Source of the DNA: Actinoplanes lutulentus | GTDB lineage: Bacteria > Actinomycetota > Actinomycetes > Mycobacteriales > Micromonosporaceae | Assembly (NCBI RefSeq): GCF_003259845.1 | Contig: NZ_QLMJ01000021.1 | Coordinates: 1 to 64,000 of the forward strand | Direction of reading: 5' to 3' | DNA length: 64,000 nucleotides | Notes under the pieces: model-generated | Told to the model about the DNA's origin: nothing | Database searches by the model: none | What the model saw: only the letters and a program-made list of their open reading frames with translations | In this document: positions 10,109 to 18,404 of the stretch, piece after piece | Position numbering within the stretch: position 1 is the stretch's first letter | Layout: the number at the start of each line of letters is the position of its first letter | Made by a program: the position numbers and the translations under genes

Positions 10109-10981
10109 TCAACCTCCTGATGTATTGCCCTGAACTAGGGCGATGCTGCACCTCGCGCGGTGCAACAGGTGCCGGCCGATCGACGGGCGCAGGGCCATCC
10201 GGAGCGCTCGGCGTACCCTCGCGCCGGCCACCACCAGCTGGGCGCCGGCGGCGGCCTGGGCCAGGACCTCGCCGGGCGGGCCGACCAGGACCTCGGTGGT
10301 GACCGGGACCGACGGGAAACGCCGCCGCCAGCAGGCGACGATCTCGTCGAGGCGGCGGCGCTCGGCGGCGACCGCTGCCAGGTTGCGCTCGCAGAGCAGG
10401 TCGCGGCCGCCGTCCGGCATCGGCCAGCCGTGCACCGCGCGCAGCGCCACACCCCGCACCGCGGCCTGCTCGAACGCGAAACCGAGCACGGTCGCCGCGG
10501 TGGGGGAGTCGTCGATGCCGGCCAGCACCGGGTCGGTGGCCCGGGGCTCGCCGCGGACCACCACCACCGGGCAGCGGGCGTGGGTGCTGACCGAGGCGGC
10601 CGTCGAGCCGAGCAGCGCGCGCACCGCGGAGTGCCGCGGGCCGCCGACCACGAGCAGCGCCGCCTCGGCGCCGCGCTGGGTGAGCGCCACCGCGGCGGTG
10701 CCGTGCTCGACACGGGCGCGCACCCGGACACAGGGATGGGTCTCGGCCGCGGCGGCGATGGCCCGGCCCAGCATGTCGCCGACCGCGTCGTCGGTCTCGG
10801 CGTCCGGGTAGACCGCGGCGGCGGGCATCATCGCCGCCGCCGGGACATAGGTGGGCCATTCGTACGCGTAAAGCAGCTCGACAGGCGCGTCCGTGCGCTG
10901 CGCCTCGTCGAGTGCCCACCGGGCTGCCTTACGGGCGTCCGGAGAGCCGTCGTAACCCACCACGATCCGCTGGTCGGGCAC
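10109..10981 (-). CDS. Tandem universal stress protein
   Basis: A 290-residue cytoplasmic protein with two UspA domains (about 1-140 and 150-285). Domain 1 has IVVGYDGSPDA at its start and ends with VVGGPRHSAVRALLGSTAASV, close to the ATP-binding GxxG(9)G[S/T] motif. Domain 2 starts LAGIDDSP and ends VVAGARVRRALRMAL, in which the ATP loop is less well kept. Double-domain USPs of this size are typical of Actinobacteria and several belong to dormancy regulons. The GTG at 10981 follows GAGGAGG and is preferred to an ATG 60 bases upstream. Confidence 0.92.
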   Translation of the reverse strand: MPDQRIVVGYDGSPDARKAARWALDEAQRTDAPVELLYAYEWPTYVPAAAMMPAAAVYPDAETDDAVGDMLGRAIAAAAETHPCVRVRARVEHGTAAVALTQRGAEAALLVVGGPRHSAVRALLGSTAASVSTHARCPVVVVRGEPRATDPVLAGIDDSPTAATVLGFAFEQAAVRGVALRAVHGWPMPDGGRDLLCERNLAAVAAERRRLDEIVACWRRRFPSVPVTTEVLVGPPGEVLAQAAAGAQLVVAGARVRRALRMALRPSIGRHLLHRARCSIALVQGNTSGG

Positions 10982-11052
10982 CGTGCCCACCTCCTCGGCG
11001 TTGCTACCCACGATCGTCGTGTCTGGACGCCCGCGCGGCAAGACCGAAAGGC

Positions 11053-11730
11053 TCAGTGGCGCAGGACCTTAACAACTGCTTCAGCGACACCGGTCGACGA
11101 CGCGGGGTTCTGGCCGGTCACCAGATTGCCGTCGGTGACCACGTGCGGTTGCCAGTCAGCGGCGCCGGTGTGCTTGCCACCCTGCTTCTCCAGGGTGCTC
11201 TGCAGCAGGAAAGGCACCACATCGGTCAGACCGACGGCGGCCTCCTCGGAGTCGGTGAACGCGGCGATGTTCTTACCGGCCACGATCGGCGAGCCGTCCG
11301 ACAGTGTGATGCCGACGAGGGCGGCCGGGCCGTGGCAGACCGCGGAGACGACGCCGCCGCGCTCGTAGAGGTCACGGGCGACGGTGGCGAGGTCGGGGTC
11401 GTCCGGGAAGTCGAAGACGGCGCCGTGGCCGCCGGCGAAGAGGATGGCGTCGTAATCGGCCTGGTCGACCTCGGCGAACGTCGGCGTCACCGCGAGCTGG
11501 GCCTGGACGGTGGTGTCCTCGGTGAACGCCTTCTGGATCGGGTCGGTCAGGTCGGCGCCGTCGATCGGCGGCTCGCCGCCCGCGACGCTGACGAAGTCGA
11601 CCGTGTAACCCGCCTCGGTGAACACGTGCCACGGGTGCGCGGCCTCGGCCAGGTAGTAGCCGGTCGGGCGCAGTCCGGCCAGGTCACCGTGGCTGGTCAG
11701 GGCGATAAGGATCTTGCGAGTTGCTCTCAT
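11053..11730 (-). CDS. DJ-1/PfpI family protein (Hsp31-like)
   Basis: A 225-residue class-I glutamine-amidotransferase-like protein of the DJ-1/PfpI/Hsp31 superfamily. The nucleophile elbow is VVSAVCHGPAAL, giving the catalytic Cys-His pair, and the acidic partner lies in AILFAGGHGAVFDF. Family members act as glyoxalase III-type dehydratases, protein deglycases or chaperones in carbonyl stress; the sequence does not decide among them. It is divergent from a LysR regulator 71 bases away, the classical arrangement for a regulator and its target. Confidence 0.9.
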   Translation of the reverse strand: MRATRKILIALTSHGDLAGLRPTGYYLAEAAHPWHVFTEAGYTVDFVSVAGGEPPIDGADLTDPIQKAFTEDTTVQAQLAVTPTFAEVDQADYDAILFAGGHGAVFDFPDDPDLATVARDLYERGGVVSAVCHGPAALVGITLSDGSPIVAGKNIAAFTDSEEAAVGLTDVVPFLLQSTLEKQGGKHTGAADWQPHVVTDGNLVTGQNPASSTGVAEAVVKVLRH

Positions 11731-11740
11731 ATTTCAATAC

Positions 11741-11763
11741 TTGCCCACCTCAGCCATCGGCAA
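11741..11763. promoter_or_regulatory. Candidate LysR-type operator
   Basis: TTGCC (11741-11745) and GGCAA (11759-11763) form an inverted repeat with a 13-base spacer in the gap between the DJ-1 and LysR genes. The layout agrees with LysR-type interrupted dyads; binding is inferred. Confidence 0.4.
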
Positions 11764-11801
11764 CCAAGAGGTTTCCCTCACCGAGCCATAGGATTCCTGA
11801 T

Positions 11802-12653
11802 GTGTCCGGACGTGTCTCGCTCGATCTGCTGCATTCCTTCCTCGCCGTCCACCGCGCCGGCACGCTGACCCACGCCGCTGAGGTGCTCGGGCTCTCCCAG
11901 CCGACCGTCACGGCCCAGCTGCGTACCCTGGAGACGCAGCTCGGCCAGGCCCTGTTCGTCCGGGGCGCCCGCGGTGTCACCCCGACGCCGGCCGCCGACG
12001 ATCTGGCCCGCCGTCTCGACGGGCCGCTCGACGCCCTCGCCGGTGTCGCCGGATCGCTGGGCAGCACTCCCGATCACACCCTTCATCTGGGCGGCCCGGC
12101 CGAGCTGATGACCGCCCGGGTGCTGCCGGCCCTGAAGACCACGATCGCTGCCGGGATCAGCGTCCGGGTGCGGCTCGGGCTCGCCGACGGCCTGCTTGCC
12201 GACCTCGCCGAGGGCCGGCTCGACGTGGTGGTCAGCGCGGTCCGGCTCCGCCGGGCGGGTGTGTACGCCGAACCGCTCTACGACGAGGAGTTCACCCTGG
12301 TCGGAGCGCCGGGGACAGGAAAGGAGCAGCCGCTGCTGTCCTATGCCGAGGACATGCCGATCATCCGGCGCTGGTGGCGGCACGTGCTCGGTGCACCGCC
12401 GCCGAGACGGGCGGCGCTGGTCGTACCCGATCTGCGCGCGCTGCGAGCCGCCGCGCTCGCCGGAATCGGGGTGACGGTGTTGCCGCGTTATCTGATCGCC
12501 GGGGATCTGCGGGCCGGGACCCTGGTCGAGCTGCACCCGACCGACGATCCGCCGATCAACACGCTGTACCTGGCTACCCGGGTGGCGGTGCTGCACGCGC
12601 CGCACGTGGCGGCGACCCGGACGGCGCTGCTGGCGGCTGCCCGGTCCTGGTGA
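11802..12653 (+). CDS. LysR family transcriptional regulator
   Basis: A 283-residue regulator with an N-terminal winged helix-turn-helix (about 5-64; LHSFLAVHRAGTLTHAAEVL and LSQPTVTAQLRTLE) and a periplasmic-binding-like effector domain (about 85-280). The start is taken as GTG 11802 with AGGA upstream; upstream codons in frame do not fit the family. It probably controls the divergent DJ-1/PfpI gene and itself. Its last 80 bases overlap the 3' end of the convergent MarR gene. Confidence 0.9.
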   Translation: MSGRVSLDLLHSFLAVHRAGTLTHAAEVLGLSQPTVTAQLRTLETQLGQALFVRGARGVTPTPAADDLARRLDGPLDALAGVAGSLGSTPDHTLHLGGPAELMTARVLPALKTTIAAGISVRVRLGLADGLLADLAEGRLDVVVSAVRLRRAGVYAEPLYDEEFTLVGAPGTGKEQPLLSYAEDMPIIRRWWRHVLGAPPPRRAALVVPDLRALRAAALAGIGVTVLPRYLIAGDLRAGTLVELHPTDDPPINTLYLATRVAVLHAPHVAATRTALLAAARSW

Positions 12654-13098
12654 CCTCGGCCAGCCACGGCTCGACCACCTCGCCGAGCAGCGTGGCCAGG
12701 GTGTTCCGGGATTCCTGGTCGAGTGGGGCGAACGCGTCCCGGATCGCGCCGCGGGCCACCTCGATCTTGCTGTGCACGAGCGCTCTGCCCTGGTCGGTCG
12801 GGCAGAGCCACACCTTGCGGCGGTCGTTCTCGTCGCGGGAGCGCTCGATCAGGCCGCCCGTCTCCAGGCGGTCGGCGAGCGGGGTGATCGAGGACTGCTG
12901 CACGTGCAGGAGCCGGGCGAGCGCGCCGCCGGTGAGGCCCTCGTGCTGGCCGAGCATGTAGAGCGCGAGCAGATCCATCGCCGGCATCCCGGCGTCGACG
13001 GCGGCCTCCTCGACCGCGTTCTGGACCAGGCGGCCGGCGTGGAGCGTGAGGTAGCCGAGTTCGAGCCCGCCGGGTGAACGGCCCAAAGACTGCGTCAC
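12574..13098 (-). CDS. MarR family transcriptional regulator
   Basis: A 174-residue regulator with the MarR winged-helix fold. The recognition region is ALARLLHVQQSSITPLADRLE followed by the wing DENDRRKVWLCPTDQGRAL, an excellent match to the family DxRD-R-xxLTxxG pattern. The C-terminal tail, rich in Pro and Ala, lies antisense to the end of the LysR gene and is not conserved. The GTG at 13098 is a guess; an in-frame ATG at 13230 would add a 44-residue leader unlike MarR proteins and would reach into the glutamine synthetase leader. It is divergent from glnII. Confidence 0.85.
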   Translation of the reverse strand: MTQSLGRSPGGLELGYLTLHAGRLVQNAVEEAAVDAGMPAMDLLALYMLGQHEGLTGGALARLLHVQQSSITPLADRLETGGLIERSRDENDRRKVWLCPTDQGRALVHSKIEVARGAIRDAFAPLDQESRNTLATLLGEVVEPWLAEVTRTGQPPAAPSGSPPRAARAAPPPG

Positions 13099-13281
13099 GA
13101 AAGCTTCATCGGCCGAAACATTCGGGGCCTGAAAGGTTACCGGGATCACGTGTCCGAGGTGCGGGATCGGAAACGTGGATTTGATCTTCGCTGGATAGCA
13201 TTCCCGCGCCGCGTCAGGGTTGTCCGGCATCGATGCATTCCAGTCGATGTTCCGGATTTTTTACTTTTTGGGAGACTGAGA

Positions 13282-14283
13282 ATGGCTGTCAAGGCCGAAT
13301 ACATCTGGGTCGACGGAACCCAGCCCACCGCCAAGCTGCGCTCCAAGACCAAGATCCTGGCTGACGGCGAAAAGCCCGGCATCTGGGGCTTCGACGGCTC
13401 CAGCACGAACCAGGCGCCCGGCGACAAGTCGGACTGTGTGCTCCAGCCGGTCTTCACCTGTCCGGACCCGATCCGTGGCGGTAGCCACATCCTGGTCCTG
13501 TGCGAGGTCGAGCTGATCGACGGCACCCCGCACCCGACCAACACCCGCGCCCCGCTCCGCGCGGTCGCCGAGAAGTTCGCCGACCAGGAGGCGATCTTCG
13601 GCATCGAGCAGGAGTACACCTTCTTCAAGGACGGCCGTCCGCTCGGCTTCCCGGTCGGCGGCGGCTACCCCGCCCCGCAGGGTGGCTACTACTGCGGCGT
13701 CGGCTCCGACGAGGTCTTCGGCCGTGAGATCGTCGAGGCGCACATGGACGCCTGCCTCGAGGCCGGCCTGAACCTCTCCGGCATCAACGCCGAGGTCATG
13801 CCGGGTCAGTGGGAGTTCCAGATCGGCGCGGTCGCCGCTCCGCAGGTCGCCGACGAGCTCTGGATCGCCCGCTGGCTGCTTTACCGCATCGCCGAGGACT
13901 ACGGCGTGTCCGCGACCCTCGACCCGAAGCCGGTCAAGGGCGACTGGAACGGCGCCGGCGCGCACACCAACTTCTCCACGAAGGCGATGCGCGAGGGTTA
14001 CGACGCGATCATCGCGGCCGCCGAGTCGCTGGGCAAGAAGCGCCAGGAGCACGTCGACGGTTACGGCGCCGGCATCGACCAGCGTCTCACCGGTCTGCAC
14101 GAGACCGCCCCGTGGACCGAGTACAGCTACGGCGTCTCCGACCGTGGCGCCTCGGTGCGCATCCCGTGGCAGGTCGAGAAGGACGGCAAGGGTTACATCG
14201 AGGACCGCCGCCCGAACGCGAACGTCGACCCCTACGTCGTCACCCGCCTGCTGATCGACACCATCTGCACCGCTCTCGCCTGA
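13282..14283 (+). CDS. glnII: Glutamine synthetase, type II
   Basis: A 333-residue enzyme of the eukaryote-like GSII class, which condenses glutamate and ammonia using ATP. Class-specific motifs are clear: WGFDGSSTNQA, IFGIEQEYTF, GINAEVMPGQWEFQIG (metal and glutamate binding), GAGAHTNFSTKAMR and the closing RRPNANVDPYVVTRLL. Length matches GSII (about 330-360), far shorter than GSI (about 470). GSII lacks the adenylylation Tyr, so control is expected at transcription. ATG 13282 follows GGGAG. It stands alone, with a terminator directly behind. Confidence 0.97.
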   Translation: MAVKAEYIWVDGTQPTAKLRSKTKILADGEKPGIWGFDGSSTNQAPGDKSDCVLQPVFTCPDPIRGGSHILVLCEVELIDGTPHPTNTRAPLRAVAEKFADQEAIFGIEQEYTFFKDGRPLGFPVGGGYPAPQGGYYCGVGSDEVFGREIVEAHMDACLEAGLNLSGINAEVMPGQWEFQIGAVAAPQVADELWIARWLLYRIAEDYGVSATLDPKPVKGDWNGAGAHTNFSTKAMREGYDAIIAAAESLGKKRQEHVDGYGAGIDQRLTGLHETAPWTEYSYGVSDRGASVRIPWQVEKDGKGYIEDRRPNANVDPYVVTRLLIDTICTALA

Positions 14284-14292
14284 TCTGGTGCT

Positions 14293-14324
14293 TAACGTGC
14301 GGGAGCTCCGGCTCCCGCACGTTA
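14293..14324 (+). terminator. Intrinsic terminator of glnII
   Basis: A perfect 14-bp stem (14293-14306 with 14311-14324) with a TCCG tetraloop starts 9 bases after the glnII stop codon. The next gene begins 13 bases later, so this hairpin also forms its leader. Confidence 0.82.
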
Positions 14325-14337
14325 TAACCTTCCTGCG

Positions 14338-15120
14338 ATGACCTTCGACCTCGTGCCCGGCGATCCGGATTCCCCGGTGATCCTGCACGTCCCGCACGCC
14401 TCCCGGGAGATCGTTTCCTCCGATCTGGTGATCGGCCCCGGCGAGATCGCCGAGGAGCTCGACCACCTCACCGACGCGTGGACGGACGTGATCGCGGCCC
14501 GGGCTTTTTCGGTCGCGGCCCGCCGGCCCTGGATGCTGATCAACCGGCTGTCCCGGCTCGTCGTCGACCCGGAACGCTTTCCCGGCGACACCGAGGAGAT
14601 GCTCGCCTCCGGCATGGGCCCGGTCTACACGCACGGTCACTCCGGGCGGCGCTTGCGCACCGACGATCCGTCACGCGACGCGACACTTCTCCACGATCAC
14701 TTCATTCCGTACGCGTCAGCAATGACGACCCTGGTGGCAGGACGCCTGTCCTCAACCGGCCGAGCGGTGATTCTCGACGTGCACTCGTACTCGACGGTGG
14801 CGCTGGCGTACGAACTGCACCGGGACGGGCCCCGCCCGCCGGTCTGCCTCGGCACCGACGAGTTCCACACGCCGGGCTGGCTGCTCGACGCGGCCCGTTC
14901 GGCGTTCGACGGCACCGGCCTGAACAGCCCCTTCGCCGGCTGTTACGTCCCGCTGGACCACTGGCGGCGTGACCCGGCCGTCTCCGCACTGATGATCGAG
15001 ATCCGACGTGACCAGTACATGCGCGAACCCGGCGGCGCCATCCTCGCCGGACCGGACGGCACAGCCGGGCTGGACACCCTCGCCCGGGCGCTCGCCACGC
15101 TCGTCGACGCGGTCCCCTGA
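14338..15120 (+). CDS. N-formylglutamate amidohydrolase family protein
   Basis: A 260-residue hydrolase of the FGase (HutG-like) family, which cleaves N-formyl-L-glutamate to formate and glutamate or acts on similar N-acyl amino acids. Family hallmarks are LHVPHASREI near the start, the acidic helix ELDHLTDAWTD, RLSRLVVDPERFP, the metal-site motif ILDVHSYST and a terminal IEIRRDQYM. It follows glnII after a terminator, so expression may be independent, but both deal with glutamate nitrogen. No other hut gene is seen. The ribosome binding site is weak. Confidence 0.85.
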   Translation: MTFDLVPGDPDSPVILHVPHASREIVSSDLVIGPGEIAEELDHLTDAWTDVIAARAFSVAARRPWMLINRLSRLVVDPERFPGDTEEMLASGMGPVYTHGHSGRRLRTDDPSRDATLLHDHFIPYASAMTTLVAGRLSSTGRAVILDVHSYSTVALAYELHRDGPRPPVCLGTDEFHTPGWLLDAARSAFDGTGLNSPFAGCYVPLDHWRRDPAVSALMIEIRRDQYMREPGGAILAGPDGTAGLDTLARALATLVDAVP

Positions 15121-15208
15121 AGGGTTGACGGCGGTAGGCGCTTTCCGCCATGACGGGTGACATGATGGGCCGGGCAACGTTACCGGGGTCGGGGAGGTGC
15201 GGCAGTCG

Positions 15209-15538
15209 ATGGGTATTTTCGAGGCACGGACGTCCGCCGGACCCGGCCGGATCATCGTGACACTCACCGGCGAGTGCGACCTCTCCGCCCGTGAGCACCT
15301 CACCGCCATCCTGCTCGACGCGCTCACCCGGGCCAAGGCGGTCTTCGTCGACCTGGCCCCGCTGACCTTCCTGGACTCCAGCGGCGTGCACAGCCTGATC
15401 ACCGCCCATCACGCCGCGAAACACACCGGAGGCCGGATCTACGTGGTGAACGCCGCCGGCCCGGTCGCCGCCGTCCTCGACCTCACCGGCGTCGGCGCCC
15501 TGCTGCGCGCCCCCGCCGACGAGCACCGCCATGTCTGA
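15209..15538 (+). CDS. STAS-domain anti-sigma factor antagonist
   Basis: A 109-residue single STAS domain like SpoIIAA/RsbV. The phospho-acceptor Ser is in the motif FLDSSGVHSLI (about residues 53-63). In partner switching, the unphosphorylated form binds an anti-sigma kinase and frees a sigma factor. The ATG at 15209 lies 11 bases behind GGGGAGG; a GTG at 15197 overlaps that site and is unlikely. The next gene, encoding the kinase-type partner, overlaps it by 8 bases, so the two are translationally coupled. Confidence 0.9.
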   Translation: MGIFEARTSAGPGRIIVTLTGECDLSAREHLTAILLDALTRAKAVFVDLAPLTFLDSSGVHSLITAHHAAKHTGGRIYVVNAAGPVAAVLDLTGVGALLRAPADEHRHV

Positions 15539-15932
15539 GGCCACGATGTCCGAGACCGACGGCGACGGCGACGGGATGTCGTACTCGGTGCCCGACGACC
15601 TGCGCGCCGTCCGGGTCTTCGTGACCGAGCGGGCGCTGGCACTGGGCATGCCGGAGAACCGGATAGACCTGCTGACCCTCGCGGTCAGCGAGCTGACCAC
15701 CAACACCCTGCAGCACACGTCCGGCGGCGGGCACATCCGGATCTGGGCGGAGAACGGCCGCTTGGTCTGCGACGTCGTCGACCGTGGCGCCGAGCGCCCC
15801 TTCGGCCGTGCGATGCCGGCCGCGGAAGCGGTTCGAGGCCGAGGCCTCGCCATCGTCGAGCGCGTCTGCGACGAGGTCTACACAACGGCCGTCCCCGAGG
15901 GAACCCTCGTGCGGATCTGCCTCGACCTCTGA
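15531..15932 (+). CDS. Anti-sigma factor-type ATP-binding kinase (RsbW-like)
   Basis: A 133-residue HATPase_c protein of the SpoIIAB/RsbW type. The N box is LAVSELTTNTLQHT (about 47-60), the G1 box VCDVVDRGAERPFGR and the G2 segment AVRGRGLAIVERV. It should phosphorylate the STAS protein encoded just upstream, with which its start overlaps by 8 bases. No sigma-factor gene is adjacent, so the controlled sigma factor lies elsewhere. The SpoIIE-type phosphatase encoded 0.9 kb away on the other strand may reverse the phosphorylation (inference). Confidence 0.9.
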   Translation: MSEATMSETDGDGDGMSYSVPDDLRAVRVFVTERALALGMPENRIDLLTLAVSELTTNTLQHTSGGGHIRIWAENGRLVCDVVDRGAERPFGRAMPAAEAVRGRGLAIVERVCDEVYTTAVPEGTLVRICLDL

Positions 15933-15935
15933 CCC

Positions 15936-16030
15936 GCGACGCGGCGCGGCTCAGCGCGGCTTGGCGCGGCTCGGCGTGGCTCGGCTCGGCGCGACGCAGC
16001 TCGGCGCGACGCGACGCGGCTCGGTGGAGG
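15936..16030. repeat. GCGGCTCGGC-type low-complexity tract
   Basis: About nine imperfect copies of GCG(GC/AC)GC(G/A)GCTCGGC-like words follow the RsbW-like stop codon. The period is irregular, near 9-12 bases. It marks the start of an 869-base gene-free stretch (15933-16801). Confidence 0.7.
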
Positions 16031-16149
16031 CGGCGAGCACACCGAAGGTCACAGGCCCCGACTCCGCGCCCGTCCCCACCGCGATCGTGGTCCCCGAACC
16101 ACATCCCGCCGGGGAAACCACGGCCGAACACCGCGCGGACCAGAAGGGC

Positions 16150-16333
16150 CGTGTCGATTAGGGGTTCGCTACGCCCCCAAACTCGACACGCACGCCGCCC
16201 GCCGCTTGACCGTGTCGACTTCAGGTCCGATGCGCACCCCAAGTCGACACGTACGCCGCCTGTCGCTTGACCGTGTCGACTTTGGGTCTGCTGGGCGCCC
16301 AAAGTCGACACGCACCGGCGGGAGCGTTTGCGG
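16150..16333. repeat. Three tandem 61-bp units, each with a GTGTCGA hairpin
   Basis: Units start at 16150, 16211 and 16272. Each carries a 39-nt hairpin with 14-nt arms and an 11-nt loop: arms 16151-16164/16176-16189, 16212-16225/16237-16250 and 16273-16286/16298-16311. The third pairs perfectly (GTGTCGACTTTGGG with its complement). Inner arm bases differ between units; pairing holds at 11, 12 and 14 of 14 positions. A left-arm remnant follows near 16335. Single copies of the same hairpin occur at 35952 and 53471. Confidence 0.85.
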
Positions 16334-16438
16334 CCTGTCGACTTCGGCTCCGCCGGGCGAAAGCCGGGCCGAGCCGGTGAGCAAGCCGAGCTGCTGGACA
16401 AGCCGGGCCGCTGCGCAAGCTGAGCCGGTGAGCGGGCC

Positions 16439-16557
16439 GAGCCGTAGCTCAGACGCGGAATCGGGCCCTCATAAGGTGTCTGAACGACGGCCGAGGGGCG
16501 CGAGCCGTAGCTCAGACACGGCATCGCGGCCTTATGACATGTCTGAGCTACGGCTCG
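16439..16557. repeat. Two AGCCGTAGCTCAGA palindromic elements
   Basis: The element at 16501-16557 has perfectly paired 18-bp arms (16501-16518 and 16540-16557) around a 21-nt loop. A degenerate copy at 16439-16492 keeps the left arm but not the right. Near-identical elements occur at 53193-53245 and 53256-53309. None overlaps a plausible gene. Confidence 0.82.
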
Positions 16558-16801
16558 CGCCTCTCGGCGCTGAGTAGCGCCGCGCCCGGACACGTCGCGA
16601 GGTAACGCCGCGCCCGGATATGCCGTGAGGTAACGCCGCACTCGGATACGCCGTGAGGTGGCGCTGACGGCTGGGCGGTGCGGTGCGATCTTGAGTGACT
16701 TTCTCCAGCGGGGGTCTGGGAATCGCTCGACGTCTGCGCTGGGGCTGCTGGCGGAGTGCCGGGTTCCGCGGATGGCTGGGTGGGTGGGGGTGGGACTCGG
16801 G

Positions 16802-18298
16802 TCAGATGACGCGCACGGTCAGGGTGCAGGTGTCGTCGTCGGGGCTGGGGGTGTGCAGCAGGGTGTGGATGCGGGTCAGCGGGTTGGGGCCCGGCTTCGC
16901 GGACACCGCTGAGAGGTGGCCGCGGACCTCTGCCGAGCGGGCGGTGGTGCCGGCGGATCGGCGTTCGACCAGGCCGTCGGTGTAGAAGAGGATCAGGTCG
17001 CCGGGTTCCAGGCGGGCGCTTGCCACCGGGAAGTCCTCGTCCGGTTCGGCGCCGAGCAGCAGGCCCGGTGGGCGGGTCAGTTCGGCGCTCTCGCCGTCCC
17101 GGGCCAGCAGCGGGGCCATGTGGCCGGCTCGGGCCCAGGGGAGGGTGCGGGTCCGAGGGTCGTAGACCGAGATCAGGGCGGTGCCGGTGATGCCGAGCTG
17201 GGTGCAGAGGCGGTTCATGTGCTGCAGCAGCGTGCCCGGTTCGCGGATGCCGATCGAGAGCCAGGCCATCAGGGCGAAGCGCAGGTGGGCCATGCCGTTG
17301 GCCGCTTCCAGGCCGTGGCCGGCCACGTCGCCGATCGCCAGGACGACCAGGCCGTCCGGGAGGGTCTGCGCGTGGTACCAGTCGCCGCCGACCTGGATCG
17401 TGCTCTCGGCCGGCAGGTAGCTGACCATCGCCTCCATACCGTCCAGCTTGAACGGGGTGGCGGGCACCGGCTGGATCATGCGTTGCAGCTGGCCGGCCAG
17501 GCGGTGCTCGGCCAGCGCCGTCAGTTCGCGGGTCCGCAACTTGTCGCTGAGCTGCTCGATCTCGGTACGCGTATCCACCCGGGCCGTGACGTCCTGCACG
17601 ACCGCGTAGATCTTCACCGGGGTCCCGGCGGCGTCGTGGGCGATGTCGGACAGGATGCGCAGGTGCTTCACCGCGTCGCCGACCTGGAAGCGGACCGTCA
17701 CGTCCGAGGTGGAGCCGGTGTCCAGGGTCTGCCACGCGGCCTCGGCCAGCCCGCGGTCCTCGGGCAGCAGCGCGGCGGCCTGGGCGGTGCGGGTGAGTGG
17801 CTCGAGACGGGGGTCGCGCTCGAAGATCCGGTACATCCCCGGTGACCAGTCGGTGCGGCCGGTGGCCAGGTCGAACTCGGACCAGCCGAGGCTGCCGAGC
17901 AGTTCGGTACGCTCCAGACGGCGCTGATGTTCGTCGACCCGTTCCCACCAGACCAGCAGGCCGCCCAGCACGCGATGGACGCTGATCTCGAAGCGGGACT
18001 CGGCGACGACACCGGGCTGGCGCTCCTCGTAACGGAACTCGTCGAGCCGGCCGGGTTCGCCGGTGCGCAGGACGTCGCCGTACAGATGCCAGAGCGGTCC
18101 GCCCACCATGGACGGATAGAGGACGCTGATCAGTTCGTTGATCCGCTGGGTGCCGCGGTTCTGGATGTCGGAGACCTGGGCGCTGGTCGCGGCGACGCGG
18201 TAATCCACGAGCTCGTCGTCGTCGTGGACCGGCAGCAGCCAGGTGCAGCCCACCGGGATCACGGCGAGCAGCTCGCGGACCACGTCCTCGACGGCCAT
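16802..18298 (-). CDS. PAS-domain SpoIIE-type serine phosphatase
   Basis: A 498-residue cytoplasmic protein. Residues 1-120 form an N-terminal domain I cannot assign; a PAS-like region with a PAC segment (LRILSDIAHDAAGTPVKIYAVVQDVT) spans about 125-250; a short coiled segment leads into a PP2C/SpoIIE domain (about 275-498). Metal-binding Asp motifs are seen in VGGDWYHAQTL, VLAIGDVAGHGLEAA and LILFYTDGLVERR. Such enzymes dephosphorylate STAS-type antagonists, so the STAS/RsbW-like pair nearby is a plausible target. The 869-base repeat region separates it from them, tail to tail. Confidence 0.92.
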   Translation of the reverse strand: MAVEDVVRELLAVIPVGCTWLLPVHDDDELVDYRVAATSAQVSDIQNRGTQRINELISVLYPSMVGGPLWHLYGDVLRTGEPGRLDEFRYEERQPGVVAESRFEISVHRVLGGLLVWWERVDEHQRRLERTELLGSLGWSEFDLATGRTDWSPGMYRIFERDPRLEPLTRTAQAAALLPEDRGLAEAAWQTLDTGSTSDVTVRFQVGDAVKHLRILSDIAHDAAGTPVKIYAVVQDVTARVDTRTEIEQLSDKLRTRELTALAEHRLAGQLQRMIQPVPATPFKLDGMEAMVSYLPAESTIQVGGDWYHAQTLPDGLVVLAIGDVAGHGLEAANGMAHLRFALMAWLSIGIREPGTLLQHMNRLCTQLGITGTALISVYDPRTRTLPWARAGHMAPLLARDGESAELTRPPGLLLGAEPDEDFPVASARLEPGDLILFYTDGLVERRSAGTTARSAEVRGHLSAVSAKPGPNPLTRIHTLLHTPSPDDDTCTLTVRVI

Positions 18299-18404
18299 CA
18301 GCGAAGCCTAGCGGTGAGCGCGGGAAACCAGGGGGACAAGGGTGTCGCCATGCCTTTGCGGGCGGGCGGCGTGGATGCCGCCGACGCTGACCGGTGGGGC
18401 TCGG

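Noticed and set aside
8517..10133. A 538-residue plus-strand frame opposite the first chemoreceptor
   Set aside because: G/R/D/V-rich shadow of an intact chemoreceptor gene.
13261..14640. A 459-residue minus-strand frame opposite glnII and the FGase gene
   Set aside because: Crosses two conserved genes and a terminator; composition typical of antisense frames.
15685..16641. Minus-strand frame with CLSYGS and RLSYGS peptides
   Set aside because: The repeated peptides are translations of the AGCCGTAGCTCAGA palindromes; it also runs antisense to the RsbW-like gene.
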